This document shows, one piece after another, positions 11,801 to 23,903 of a stretch of DNA of 64,000 nt. The translations under genes were made by a program, and so were the position numbers. Numbering within the stretch: the stretch's first letter is position 1; each line of letters starts with the position of its first letter. The stretch comes from Oidiodendron maius Zn. Lineage: Eukaryota > Ascomycota > Leotiomycetes > Myxotrichaceae. Location of the stretch: positions 2,092,721-2,156,720 of the forward strand of contig KN832874.1 of assembly GCA_000827325.1 (NCBI GenBank). Direction: 5' to 3'. The notes beneath the pieces were generated by a model. That model was not told the DNA's origin. It saw only the letters and a list, made by a program, of their open reading frames with translations, and made no database searches.

Positions 11801-14028
11801 GTATACTTCCGTACTTTAACCTTCTCGTACGGGAGAAGTTTCAAGTTACTTCGTTCTATATGTCAAATTACCCCGGTCAGCTTTGTAAATCTGGATTTTA
11901 TACAGAGAGGAATAAGGGGGAGTAATGCAATAAAACAGCGTATTATCTCAATTGGTTTACATTCTTCGACCGAAAATTTTCATTATGAAAATTTAATCAT
12001 TCACAAAACATTTCTCTATATAAGCCCTGCTGACTGAAATCATCGTCACGTTCAGGAAGTTTGGTATCGCCTAGTTCCCATGGTCATAGAATACCACAAG
12101 CGGTACGCAGGAGCCTTGCGATTTTGCTTCAAGGACTCAAAATTCGATTTTACTCTACTTCAAGGCAAGTTTCTTACTACCTTAAAGCAGAAAAATACTC
12201 CTCTTAGTAGCAGGGCCGCCATAATTAATGACGAGACGGCGGAGGAGCAGGAGGAAGAAGATAAAGATAAAAATAAAGATAAAGATAAGTCTATTAATAT
12301 GCTAGCTAAGAAAATTTAAGGCAGATTTATAGGGGAAATTTAATTGTTTAAGGTTAAGCATTAGTAGGTGAGAGGGGACAGCTATGTAGGCACAAAAAGG
12401 AAATTACCTAACAATGCCAGTGGTAACCACCGACCGACAAAACGTGGCAAACCAGCCACCAATGGCGGAGAATATTGTTTAGTACAATAGGAAAGAGTTA
12501 AAAAAGACATCTCTTCTGAACATGCTGGATAATGACATGAGGATTCACATTGGTTGTGCTTTTTCAGCCCAACATTGGTGCGCGGGCCGTAGTGATTTCA
12601 TGGGATCCTCCCACACAAGAAATCTCACATATAGAAATGATGGACCAAGGTTATCCCGCCTTGTTCGGAAGCTTCTCGCAATGTGCAAAACAATCTATTA
12701 TAGGTCTTAAATACCCTAGGGAACTGTCCGGTCCTGACCATAGATCGTGTCAACAACTTCTAACTTCCCTTTGGCCTTTAATGAGCTTGAACATACCTCT
12801 TCATGCGTGATCTATCGCCTGTTCTCTTATAATTTATGATGAGTTATTATCGTATTCTTCCGAAGTCCTACCGTTTCAGTAACCTGATTATCTAGATCAG
12901 CTGCACCATGGTTCTTATAGAATACATCCCCTGTAGTGATATTGGTACCTAGAAGATAATTGATCAGAAAGCTGACAAGATAGATCGAGAGTACTTCCCC
13001 GCTTCCTACATATTTAGGGTGGCCCATGGTCGATGTAAATATAAAGTTAGTATACTCTAGGATTTTCTTTAGGGTAACAGAATCATTAATATTATCATTA
13101 CTATTATTGAAACTATTCTCTTAAGCGCTCTTAGCCTTCTTCTTTAGCATCTTCTTCTTATCTATCTTATGTATTCTTTATACCTATAAGAGCTTCTAGG
13201 GCTATAAAGGCAAAGAAAAAACTTGGTAAGAAAGCTCTATAAGGATAGTATAAAGCTAACTAAACTATAGAAGCTATAATATTAAGGAATAAGGATATTC
13301 AAGAATATAAAGCTTAAGAAGTAGATAAATAGTAAAAAGAGGATAAGTAAAGGGATTTAATAGTTGAGGGGTTATAATAGCTGAATAAAACATGTATTAA
13401 AAGACTGAATTCTAGTCTTAGTTAAATATAGGGGAAGTGGAGCATAGCGCTATTCTAGTAATAGGGGCCTATTCTGATCACTAGGACCTGTGCTAGCTCC
13501 TTATGATACTACTTAGTAGGAGTTGATATTCTTAATAGTACTACTAGAAATAGGACCTATATAAAGGGTAACTAAGGATTTCAAGCTACTAGGGGGTAGT
13601 AAGTAGTTTTCTAGACTATACTGTTAGGAGGGGTTGTTTTAGCTTGCATTCAAGAAATTTAAGATAGATCCAGATATTTACATACCTATATAGAGTAGTA
13701 GCCGTTAACAAAACCTTATTCCTATAAGATAGAGGTAAGTACTAGCAAATTCAGCAGCTAGAGATGCTCATTTTGCAAGGGGCTGCAATGGATTTCTGTG
13801 GTTGATAATGAACCTCTATATTAAAGAGGAGGAGAAAACTAAAGAGGGAAAAAGCCTCTACTACTCTAGTATAAATACAACATTTATGAGAAAAGCTAAG
13901 GATTACTAAGTAAGTTAGTAGGTCTATAAGTACTAGTATTATCTATACTTAATGCCTAGGCAATATATCGTGCAATAATTAGAAAAGGAGAAGAAATCAC
14001 AGGTGCCTTAGGCACAAAGACATCCTAC
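8830..14028. other. AT-rich gene desert, probable decayed repeats
   Basis: More than 5 kb with short ORFs only and dense stops in all frames. The block at about 9700-11300 reads like a degenerate retroelement, with stop-broken helical, charged segments on the plus strand, but I could not fix its family. A Lys/Glu/Asp-rich ORF at 12080-12319 is low-complexity and unsupported. From about 13050 to 14000 the sequence is almost pure low-GC filler. I see no supportable gene. Confidence 0.5.
9152..9280 (+). repeat. Diverged two-copy tandem repeat, ~65-bp unit
   Basis: Two adjacent copies start with a run of A, continue through a shared GAGCTAGAG / GAGCTGGAG block and a TAGTGCT-TCAA block, and end in GGTTCCACACA. 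They differ at scattered transitions, consistent with an old duplication. Confidence 0.65.
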
Positions 14029-14303
14029 AGGTCCAGCCTGTAATACTATATATATTAAGGGATAATATTTACTCGATAAGTGTAGTTTCTTTAGTTTAAG
14101 TGGGTTTAAGGTTAGGAGATATAGAATTAGATTAAGAGGTAGTCCTAAAAGGTTGAAGGTAGAGTATTGTATATATATGCTGCAGCCTGTAAACTTGAGA
14201 ATTGGCCCTTCTGATAGGCCTGAAGCGCGAGTGTGATTCAACCCTCGGTTTGAGAATTGAGTGTGGTTTTCGGGAGCCTGTCCGGCTGACTGATCAACTA
14301 CGT
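14029..14303 (-). mobile_element. Right-end fragment of a second pogo-like element
   Basis: This stretch is clearly homologous to 3310-3560 of the first element. The same order of segments occurs, including GGGATAATAT, CTGCAGCCT-TAAACTTGA and GATAGGCCTGAAGCGC followed by GTGTGATTCAACCCTCGG. The end (ACTACGT followed by TA at 14304) matches the outer part of the first element's TIR, but the inner TIR motifs have diverged. I did not find the left end, so this is a fragment or a related subfamily. It lies about 300 bp before the first cluster gene. Confidence 0.65.
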
Positions 14304-14628
14304 TAGTTAAGTTATACTACTATATCTAGTATAAGTACCGAGCTACGATGTTTCTAGAAGAGGATTAGTGGCAGTGAATTTATTAATAATATAAGTTACT
14401 GCTGTAAGATTTAGTTCCCGGCTCTAATAATAAATCTGCCCTTAGGAGTACAGCCGGCCACTAAATGAAACTGACCGTCAGTTGCGCCTTAGCTGGCCTG
14501 CCGTGTGCAGTAAGCCGGATGGCGAAGCACCGGACGGCTGTTAGCGTGCTTCTCCTGTCGATTTATTATCGTGCGCTGTCCCGGATCACGACTGGTATTG
14601 AGAGGAAATCGAAGAGAGCCTCATCGCA
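14304..14628. promoter_or_regulatory. Upstream region of MFS transporter
   Basis: About 325 bp between the transposon fragment and the transporter start. It contains GC-richer sequence with inverted CCGG/CCGGCC blocks around 14450-14545. It must hold the transporter promoter; no defined operator could be identified. Confidence 0.3.
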
Positions 14629-16184
14629 ATGCCATTAGAATCAATAGAGACACCTTACCCCAAAGGTGGTAGCATCCCAAAAGATGGATGTCCTCAGTCT
14701 TCATCTACCATAACCTCTACATTAGGGCTGCCGGAGGCCATCAGTCCCAATGAAAAAGTTGACAGCGTCCCTGATGGGGGTCTCCGAGCGTGGCTGGTCG
14801 TCTTCGGTGCATGGTGTGGGCTATTTTGCAGTTTAGGATGGCTTAACAGTACGTTTGGAGCATTCCCACCACTACCGGTGACTATGAACCAGGCTTATCG
14901 TGCAGGCATTGGTACTTTCCAGAGTTACTACCAGACGACACTGCTTCGGCAGTACTCTGCAAGTACAATTTCTTGGATCCCCTCTTTCGAAATCTTTTTT
15001 ACGTTTGTGATGGTATGTAAGGACTGTGCACGTCGCACCGGACGGAGATAGGAGATGAGTTTGCCATCACCACTGACGACTTGATGTGGAATATAGAGCC
15101 CAGTCATCGGCCGGCTCTACGATAGTTTCGGTCCACGCTATGTCATCCTCGGCGGCTCGATCCTACACGTCTTCGGCCTCATGATGGCTTCCATTTCTAC
15201 CAAATACTACCAACTGCTCCTGTCGCAGGGCGTGTGCAGTGCTCTGGGCATATGCGCTATCTTCCAGCCATGCATGAGCTCCATTCCGAGCTGGTTTCAA
15301 CACAAAAGGGGTGCCGCATATGGCATTGCGTCAAGTGGGACAAGTCTTGGAGGCGTCATCTTCCCAATCATGATCAGCCAACTGATCAGAAGGGTCGGCT
15401 ATGCCTGGTCGATGCGGATTTCCGCATTCTTGCTCTTATTTCTCCTTACCATTGTCAACCTAACTGTTAAGTCGCGGGCTCCTTCACAACGACAGAAAAT
15501 CAGCAAGGACACGCTTCTCCAACCGTTTCGCGAGGTTCCGATGGTTCTCCTTCTCCTGGGATTCTTTTTTCTGACATTTGGCGTGTTTATTCCAATCAAT
15601 TACATCGTCATCCAGGCCATAGATGATGGGATGAGTAATGATTTAGCCCAGTACCTGACTGCTCTTTTGAATGCAGCGAGGTGAGTCTGATGCAACAGCC
15701 CCCTCTACCAATGGTCCCCTTCTATCAGTACTCTGCGAGTAACAACCATACTAGCCTCTTTGGCCGCCTCTCAGCAGGTATCCTCTCTGATAAAATCGGC
15801 ACATACAATATCTTAGTGTCTGCCTGCTACTTTGCTGGTATCCTCTCCCTGGCACTTTGGATTCCCGCAACCAGCAATGCCGGCATCATAGTATTCGCCA
15901 TTCTCTTCGGATTCGCATCGGGGGCCTATATCGCCCTAGCCGCAGCATTAGTGGTGCGCATATGTCCTTTTAAAGAGATTGGATACAGAACGGGTCTTCT
16001 CTTCCTAGTCGCATCTGTCAGTGGCCTGGCAGCCAGTCCCATTGGCGGCGCGATTGTCCATTGTGAGGGCGGCTCATACATAGGCATGCAAATATTTAGC
16101 GGTGTTACCCTTCTGCTGGGTAGTAGTTTCGTTTTGGCGGCCCGATTTTCTAAGACTGGCCTGGTACTATGGACCAGATTCTGA
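14629..16184 (+). CDS. MFS transporter, monocarboxylate-transporter-like
   Basis: Four exons (14629-14848, 14906-15012, 15097-15680, 15755-16184) give about 446 residues. The first intron restores the typical GWLNSIGTFQSYYQ motif of fungal MCT-type (MCH) transporters after an N-terminal DGGLRAWLVVFGAWCG segment. The later GRLYDSFGPRYVI, RRGAAYG-type loop and SLFGRLSAGILSDKIG motifs are standard for the family. About twelve hydrophobic segments can be counted. It is a plasma- or organelle-membrane carrier, probably of carboxylate-type or small organic molecules. It stands at the left edge of the cluster and is a plausible exporter or precursor transporter; its substrate cannot be read from sequence. 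Confidence 0.88.
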
Positions 16185-16507
16185 TTGTGTCAAGAATTTG
16201 CTACGTTCGAGCGACTACAGGTCTATTAGGATCCACTACTGGAGAGCTTATAGGTTCGAGGATGAGCACAGGTTTTGAGAAATTTGCTATTTAGACTAGA
16301 TGGATCTTTCAAGAAATAAGGGCAGTAGGTGCAGTTAGCCGCACATAGAACAATATTTCTCGGCCATTTAAGGCCATTTTCGCTACTGCGCACACTGTCA
16401 GGACCTATTTCTGATAATATGAGAGAGACTAGGTTTCATTGCATGTCTAAACGTTAGCCCTTTTAGTATAAAGTAGGCTCACTTGATTTGGTTATATTAT
16501 TGATGAC

Positions 16508-17529
16508 TTAGGATGAAGCTTTAACAGCGCGCGCTACCGTGTCCTTGACACTCTCTAGCTTCAGGCCTAATAAATCATTCGCCAGCTCTTCATCCCGAAC
16601 ATAGTTTGCCCGAAGGTTTGGTGTATTAGCAAAGCTAGTAGCTCGCACCAGTGTAAACGCGCCCGAGAAGTCTCCTTTGCTGAGCTTCTCTGTGGCCTCG
16701 CTGACCTCCTTATCCGTAGTGGTGTTCGTAACCGTCCACTTGGACGCGGTGGCTTCCTCCAGAGCTGAGAGGATCTCCTTCTGTGACGTCTCGGCAGAAG
16801 CAACGTAGAGGTTCTTGTTTGCTGTCTGTGCTGGGCGCTCGAGGACAGCACTCACGGAACGGCCGAGTTGGTCGGCATTGGTCAGAGTGAAGACGCTGTT
16901 GCCGCCGTCCCATATGGTGGCTGTTTTTGCTGCAAGGTCGTATCCGAGAAAACCGCTGCCAAGACCCTATTTCTTCACATCAGTCCACTGCTGCCAGAAC
17001 CACATCTACCTCGGGAGCATGGTTTCTAACCCAATCGAATAACATAGCAGTCCAGATCGCAGTCCATGTCAAGCCGGAAGCCTCTTTTGTCTTTAAATAC
17101 TCCAGAACCTCCTTCTTCTGCCCAAAAACTGGCAGAAGCTCCAATACAGCCGGGCTCAGTGTGTTGGACGAGAACTCAGATGGGATGAATCTCTTCACGC
17201 CAGCGGAGACAGCAGCATCGATGAACTTCTTCTGGTCGCCGAACCCGGCCAAGCCCACGACTGAAACGACCGCATCCTGGCCCTTGAAGGCTGCGACCAG
17301 ATCTGCTTCGGAATAGTCTGATTTACGGACGGTGAATCCTGCAGGGAACGTAGCGTCGCTAGACGAGCGCGACAGGAGGGTGACGTTGAATTGAGGGGCG
17401 TCAACAAATGCCTCAAGAACCAACTTGCCGACGGTTCCGCTGGCCTGTTTATACCTGTTAGATGAGAGATATTTCTGGGAGGTGGAGTCGTACGCCAATG
17501 ATGACGACGTTCTTGAGGATCGTCGCCAT
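16508..17529 (-). CDS. NmrA-like / isoflavone-reductase-like NAD(P)H oxidoreductase
   Basis: Three exons on the minus strand (17529-17494, 17444-17031, 16966-16508) give about 302 residues. Removing intron 1 joins NVVIIG to ASGTVGKL, the glycine-rich NAD(P)-binding motif. The middle has SVVGLAGFGDQKKFIDAA and RFIPSEFSSN, the signature of the isoflavone reductase / phenylcoumaran benzylic ether reductase branch. After intron 2 comes GLGSGFLGYDL and the C-terminal substrate lobe. Such enzymes reduce aromatic or phenylpropanoid-like substrates with NADPH. It is co-oriented with the NRPS-like gene 0.77 kb away. Length and motifs are complete, so it should be active; substrate unknown. Confidence 0.9.
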
Positions 17530-18301
17530 TGTGTAGTTGAAGAGGGTGTTGAATTGCTATTCAAGGATGAGGATGAGGATGAAAAGAACAATAATAATAA
17601 GGCAATACTTACAATCAATCATAGAAGAATTGAATTGAATATTTATATCCAAGCAACGCCTTTGTTCCACCAGATTTGCCCCTGCCACTGCTCATCGCGA
17701 CATTACCAACATCTGTCCAACCATTCCGCCTCTTGGCTTATCAATCAAGGCCACGTGCCATCAGATGCCGATTGGCTCGCGCGGCCTGAATCCGCGCTCC
17801 TCCTTCCCCTTACAAATATTATGGCATCAGCGATATTCGACAGATTCGGGTCGATCTCCAAGCAATTTATGTTTATGCCATAACCTCACACCATATCTCT
17901 TATTCTGGCGTGATGGATAGTCCACACGGGGGATGAAGTGCTCCATGGCTTTCTGACCAAGTTAGAAAAAAGAAGCGCCGAAGTCACGAGACTAGGTCAG
18001 GGACTGTAAGCGGTACCCGTACCTTTGTGAAGCGACGTATTGACCGCCGTTAATAGTTGTTCTATTGTAAATACTGGACTGAACATTGCTAAAACAAGAT
18101 ATAAAGCAGCGTATGATACTGCGGGTGTGTGTTTCGAGGTACAGACTATTGGCATCCTTACGGCTCATCTATGAACAGCACTTTGACGACGGCACATATT
18201 TCAGCAAACCTCCGAGTAAAATCTCATTATTAGTTGCCTATTTACATCTATGGATCCTTTTTATTGGATTTTCCACCTTCTTACTAATGCGCATGTGGTG
18301 A
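17530..18301. other. Intergenic: NmrA promoter and NRPS-like 3' side
   Basis: Both neighbours are on the minus strand, so this stretch holds the NmrA gene's promoter and the 3' flank of the NRPS-like gene. A CACGTG E-box-like site sits near 17753. ORFs here show no domain. Confidence 0.4.
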
Positions 18302-21300
18302 TCATTGCGCCTTGGCTGCGGTCTCGTGTTGCTTCCAAGCTTCAACAATTTGCTCCATCAAAGCTCCATCCACAGCTCGAATCGCCCCTCTCAAGGCCAA
18401 GCTGTCAGCTTCCGCAGCTGCCGTGTCGAAGGTAAGCCGACCCTCCCGTTGCGTCTGTTTGAGCCAGAACCCAAGAAGCTTTCTGCTTGGGTTGGTGATT
18501 GCATCCTCTGGGCTTGACTCGAGCCGCTCCAGCCACTCCTGCCAAGGCACAGTGTCAAAATTGAGCCCAGCACGGCGCAGAGCGGGCAATAGGTCGTCCT
18601 TCCATGAGAACACGCGAGGGTTTACGAGATTATAGACTCTATGCGCGAGATTAGTGGCATGCCCAATGCCAGCAAGCTGCAGGATCGTGTCGGCCAGCGT
18701 ATCCGCCTCGATCCAGTCACAGCTATCACGACCAGTATCCAACACAGGCAATGCCTTAACAGAATCTTTGTTGGCAGACCGGATCATGAGCGGGAGCGCT
18801 TCAGTCGGGTTCCAGAGCTTTTTGCCGCGTCGGCGTCCCGGAATGATCTGGCCGATGCGCAGCACCGCTACATTCGCACCATTCTTGGCAGCTGCTTCAA
18901 CAATGTGCTCTCCGACGAGTTTTGATTGCGAGTAGCCCATTGACGAACAGTTATCGAATGATTTAATTGGCGCTGAAGCGATTATTGCAGGACCCTTGGT
19001 TGCTTGGGCCACGCCTACCGAGGAGCAGAATAACAAACGTGAATGTCGGGCTGTCTGTATACTGAATGCTAATAGATTGTGCAGACCCAAGAGCTGCGGC
19101 TCGAATGCGGGAAGCGGGATTGCAAAGTTCACAGTCCAGGCGCAGTGGATGATATGGGTGACCTCTAATTTCATTGTCTCATACAATGCTGTAGCCTCGA
19201 GCCTGAAGCTTTCTTGTGTGAGGTCGCTGTAAAGAGGCACGACTTTATCTAGGGCGACATTGAACCCTTTGCTCTGCAAAGAACTTTCGAGACGAACCTC
19301 CGGGGTTTGATGCTTCTCGCTCCCGGGCCGCATGAAGGCGTACACTTTGCTTACACTGTTTGATGCCACTAACGCGGCAAGGATATGAGCTCCTAAAAAT
19401 CCAGTAGCGCCAGTAATAATCTGGCTGTTGTTAGTTGGGGGAGACTAGTTGGGTTACAGGCTTCTATAAAGGCGTGTGCCTTTTCATTGCCCTTTGGCTG
19501 GAACCACTTACAACAACCTGTCTGACATCTGGAGATGTTGACAGTGATGAGCCATCGTGCCCCTCGTATTTTGCAAAATCTGAGTACTTGTCAATGAAGG
19601 CCTTCATGGTATCTATCGCCCAGCCCCTCTCATCACCAACGCCATCCCCAGTGCGAATCAGATACAATCTCTTAGCGAGCCGCTCAGCATTCCCGCAGTC
19701 AAATACCACCATGGATGTACACTCTGATTCATGGCCGCCAAGGTCAATATTCCTTAGTATTAGTCCTCGGAGATGGATTGCTTTGAGGCTGTCCATGCCA
19801 GCAGAGAAGAAGTCAGTAGTAGCGTCCTTGATCTCATACCCCTGAGATCTGACAGTGCAAAGAATCCAATCTTCAAGTTCCGGGATCGTCAGCTTAAGAG
19901 ACTGGACCTTGCTCGCACTTCCAGCAGCTGCATAAGTAGCATCTATGATGGGGGCAAACTCCTTGTAAACGAGTGCACGCTTGATGGAACTCTTGTCGGT
20001 TAAAGGGCAATCCATCTCCTCTGGGATAATAATCACCATTTCTCTGGTGATCTGAGAGAATGCCTCAGCATGACTATTCGCATATTCAATAGTGGGCCAG
20101 ACTTGGTCAAGAAACTCCTGGTCTCCCAGGTGGGTCGTTCCCAACGCTTTAAAGAGCAACAAGCCAGGTATTTCACGATCAATACCAAAGATAACTGCTT
20201 CTCTCACTAGTGGGTGGTGTCTAATGCGACCTTCAATAGTGAGTGGCAATACCTTCTCGCCGTTCAGGAGTGTGATACGGTCATCCATCCTGCTGACGAA
20301 CTTCCACGCATTGGCGATACTAGGGTGCGGCACAAAGAGATCATTGGTATGCCAAGATTTAGGCGGATCGTCCGAGTTCGATATCGTCTTGCCTCTGTGG
20401 CCATCAAGAATGATACACTCGTACTTCTCACTGTCGACCGGCTTGAACATTATGTATGGGACAACATGCGGCGGCGGCCGGAGATAATTCCACGCCTTAT
20501 CTTCGCGAGGCCTGTAGGCCGAGCTCATTATGAGACCTGTTTCTGTTCTGCTCAATGAGTAAGTCAGGCTTGATAGAATCATTTCAAATTATTGCGGATC
20601 TGAACATACGATCCAAACTGCATGCCGATATGGACACCGGCATCCGTCAGCATATCACCTAGCTCATCCGGCAACTTACTGCCCCCGCTACTGACGAATT
20701 GACAACCCCTGATAGCATCGATACCGTCTGGCTTTTCGGCCAGCAGCTTCAGAATATACGGAACTGTCCAGACAATCTCCGGATTAGCCGCTTTTATGGC
20801 AGCAGTGACGGTATCATGCGTCTGGGGCACGTAGCCGCTCATGGAGTACATGGTTCTACGCTTGTGAATTGCTTGCATATAGGACATCATGCAAAGAGCA
20901 TGCGAAAAGGGCATGGTTATGAAAGCTGTCGCATCCAGTGCGTACACTCCCGCTGCCATCAACTTTTGGTTATCATAATCAATGGGCTTAGGGAGGCCAG
21001 TTGACCCCGAGCTGTGGAGGATCAGGCATCGTCGACGGTGCTCCTTGGCGTGGTCGACCTCCTTGAGCCGGAATTCAGGAGTCTCGCCATGATGCGGGTT
21101 ATCGTACTCGTCACGCCTGACGATCGGGTAGAGCTCCAGGTCACCGAGAGCATCAAGCTTGAAGGATGTATGGTCTGGGGCATAGAGCAGCACCTGGCGG
21201 CTCTGCTGCACCAATGCCAAGAGCTCCCTTATCGCGCTGGGGGGGAGACGAGGCGAGAGCTGGAAGGCCGTGTAGCCGAGCCTGATGAGTGCGAATATGG

Positions 21301-21627
21301 TCACTAGATAGTCTAAGTCTGTGGGTGCACATATACCGACGATGACTTCCTCATCCTGCGGTGTCTGGTGTTAGTTAATCTGTTACCTGTGTAGCAGGGC
21401 CAACTAGATCATGAACTCCTATCACATACCACTGCCGGAAACCCCTTTCGGATCAAGCATTTCGCCGCGCCATCTACGAAGCGGTTCAGGGCTTCGCCGG
21501 TTATGGGCTCGTAATCCGTAATGCCTTGTCTGGTCTTGGGAAATGCAATGAGGGGCGTCTGATCTTCATCAACGGCACGCTGCCGGAGCAATTGGTCAAA
21601 AGTCCAAATCTTGTTCGTCGCCGCCAT
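18302..21627 (-). CDS. NRPS-like A-T-R enzyme (adenylate-forming carboxylic acid reductase)
   Basis: Four exons (21627-21430, 21355-20610, 20547-19512, 19420-18302) give about 1032 residues. The adenylation domain spans about 20-510 with SSGSTGLPKP (about 181-190), the MPFSHALCMM segment, FGSTETGLI created across intron 2, and a late Lys in SSIKRA near 504. The thiolation domain follows, with the pantetheine Ser about 568 in FFSAGMDSLKAIH. The thioester-reductase domain (661-1032) opens with GATGFLGAHIL and carries Tyr823 and Lys827 in GYSQSKLVGE. There is no condensation domain. The enzyme should activate a carboxylic acid with ATP, load it on its carrier and release it reductively as aldehyde or alcohol using NADPH. 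It is the likely scaffold enzyme of the cluster. The acid (aryl, alpha-keto or amino) cannot be deduced here. Confidence 0.94.
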
Positions 21628-22119
21628 TTTCCCCCTGAGAATTCTTGGGTGGGGAGTTGCTGACCGAGTTGGAATAAATAAATATTAGAGGCTAAACTGG
21701 GGTTATGTGCCTGCGATTTCTTTGTTTTACTCCAGCGTGGAATCTACAAAATAATGCTAATTGATCTGTTCTACCGTTTACATCGTACTGGAAGACAGTA
21801 CGGTCGGCACTGGTTACATTGATGCCCGGCGGGAGATAAGGAACGGCCGAAAAGACGGCAAGCGAATATCCAACTATCTATCTCGGGGGTACAGATAAAC
21901 TCCTTACTGCCACAGGGTTCTGACACGTGCATGGGAAAAGGCTAAATCTAGAGGCATTTAGGATACATTTGGCGAGCAGATGGCAATGTGAGGTTTCTGT
22001 GGATCATCAACATCGCATTCGGGCCGGAAATATTTACAATCAGTATGTTCTGTCCTTCCAGACTTGGCGTAGATAGCCGAGAAGCATTGGTAATGGACGA
22101 GGAAATGGAAGTATGAACT

Positions 22120-22278
22120 CATAATCAGGCGGAATTTATTCCTCATAATGTGGTATGTCAGTGAGGAAGGATTGGTGACGAATTCGTAATCAAACGGAAT
22201 TCATCCCTCATATTCTCTGGTATGTCGGCCAGGAAGCACTGAGTATCAATTCATAATCAAGCGGAATTTATTCCTCAT
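22120..22278 (+). repeat. Three-copy ~66-bp tandem repeat with palindromic core
   Basis: Units begin at 22120, 22185 and 22252. Each carries a 27-bp block of the form TAATCA-RCGGAATTYAT-CCTCAT. Copies 1 and 3 contain the palindrome GGAATTTATTCC; copy 2 has GGAATTCATCCC. The TGGTATGTC-G-AGGAAG flank is also repeated. It lies about 0.5 kb upstream of the NRPS-like start. Confidence 0.75.
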
Positions 22279-22382
22279 GCTGTAATCCCTGGTATGCCAG
22301 CCGCTGGGCGGCAAATATAACCCAAGCCCTCCGATACTGTGCATTGATTACGGCTCGGCATATTTACGTAGCACTATTCCCA

Positions 22383-22564
22383 CCCCGGTCACCTCTCGAC
22401 TCTACGCCGCAAAGCTGCTTAACTAGTTAACTAGTAAGAGTATATCTTGAAAGATTCCATAAGCTCTAGTTAGATACACAGGGCAAAAATCATTTATTAT
22501 ATACTCGTCTGAGTTAAGCGGTTTATAGGATCTAAAGGTAGAGAGTCAACTTTTATTCAGGGGA
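22383..22564 (+). mobile_element. MITE copy 1 (~185-bp family)
   Basis: The ends are imperfect inverted repeats (left CGGTCACCTCTCGACTC, right ending in TTTTATTCAGGGG). An internal block with ACAGGGCAAAAATC and ATACTCGTCTGAGTTAAGCGG is shared with the three other copies in this window. No coding capacity. Confidence 0.7.
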
Positions 22565-23476
22565 GGATAGGACACACGGGCTGTCTAGCCTTGTCAACAC
22601 CCCAGTTCCCGGGTCGGCCCAACTACTTTGTCAACGTCCGTGTTGCCGTATCCGTATCTGACGGTATGGGAGACATGGATTAGCATCACCTCATGTATAA
22701 GCCTGGCTCTGCTGCGATGGCGACATGTTATGGCGAATATTGTTGAGATAGCCCGTCTGGTGAAATGCCCGTCTTCCAGCTCGACAGACCCGCATGAACG
22801 GCTGATGCGACAAGAGTCAAATTTACTACAAGGATCAATTACACTATTGTACAGTACGTAGTAGATGCAGCCGGTTGATCTGGTAACATCTTGGCCCGGG
22901 ACGCCCCTGCACCGGAGGCAACGATGACCCCCTGCACGGTACAACACGGCTTGTTAGTGGCGGGAATTATTCCCTTTGCGAATGCCAAGACGGAGGCTCG
23001 TGCTGCTGCGGCACGGAATGTTCCCTAGTGGCCTAAGAATACAAGCAAAAGCCGCTATTAGCAACCCCTGGGGAGCTAGTCTACCGTGTCGATCCGCCGC
23101 CCCCCGAATGGATCTTAACCTTACGTTAGCCTGTGCTACCTTGGCCGGGCCTGGATGCCTCGTGGGGGGACTGCAGGAAAGCCAAAAACTGTCACTACTA
23201 CATAGTATCTCATTCCAGAAAGGATTAACAGTCTAACTTTGAGGCTGAGCTTATCATACACCCATGCAGGAATTTAGCGTGTATCTGTCTCACATCATGA
23301 TTTTGTCTATGTATGGTATCATAGACTCGACTCGGCGATACCGACCCTCGCGGTAGGGACGTCTCAGAGCAGGAGGAGCAATATTCCGTGCATCCTACCT
23401 GGCTGGAGATAATGCGTGCGTGCGTGTGTGTCATGATGTATCCTAGCCAGCGCCATATGTACCATGCCATATTAAT

Positions 23477-23665
23477 CCCCCCCTGAATAAAAGTTGCTTC
23501 TCCACTTTAGATCCTTCGAACTGCTTAACTTAGACGAGTATAAAAAAATGAAGGAATTTTGCCCTATGCATCCAACCAGAGCTTATAGAACCCTTTAAGA
23601 TACACTCTTACAAGTTAAGTAGTTTTATGGCGAGGAGTGGAGAGGTGACCTTTATTCAGGGGGGA
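23477..23665 (-). mobile_element. MITE copy 2, inverted relative to copy 1
   Basis: Ends read CCCCTGAATAAAAGTTG and TTTATTCAGGGG. The internal block is the reverse complement of copy 1. It ends about 240 bp upstream of the DAHP synthase start. Confidence 0.75.
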
Positions 23666-23903
23666 GATGGTACAGTGTCAAGATAACCCCATGTAAGAGG
23701 AAGATAGCAGTCGGAGCAGTAAGAGCAGTATGAGAGATATTCCCGAAGCTAGCATTGATACTAGCTGAAAAATGGAGATATATCTGGATGAGAATTGGGT
23801 GATTTACAATTCCCGGATATTCAGAGATAATCTTCAAGAATCAAACACTAGTCGGTCATCTATTCGTGATCCTGTGATAAGTATTCTACCTACGCTATTA
23901 GCT

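Larger units (their letters stand above)
21628..23903. other. Divergent promoter region of NRPS-like and DAHP synthase genes
   Basis: A 2.3-kb spacer between divergently transcribed cluster genes. It contains a three-copy tandem repeat (22120-22278) and two inverted MITE copies (22383-22564 and 23477-23665). The sequence between the MITEs (22565-23476) has only short ORFs without known domains. CGG-rich patches near 21800-21870 could be zinc-cluster binding sites, but this is not demonstrated. Confidence 0.5.

Noticed and set aside
12080-12319. 79-codon ORF with Lys/Asp/Glu repeats
   Set aside because: Low-complexity tail in a decayed AT-rich block; insufficient support.
22594-23236. Short ORFs between the two inverted MITE copies
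   Set aside because: Mutually overlapping on both strands and without motifs; likely non-coding spacer.
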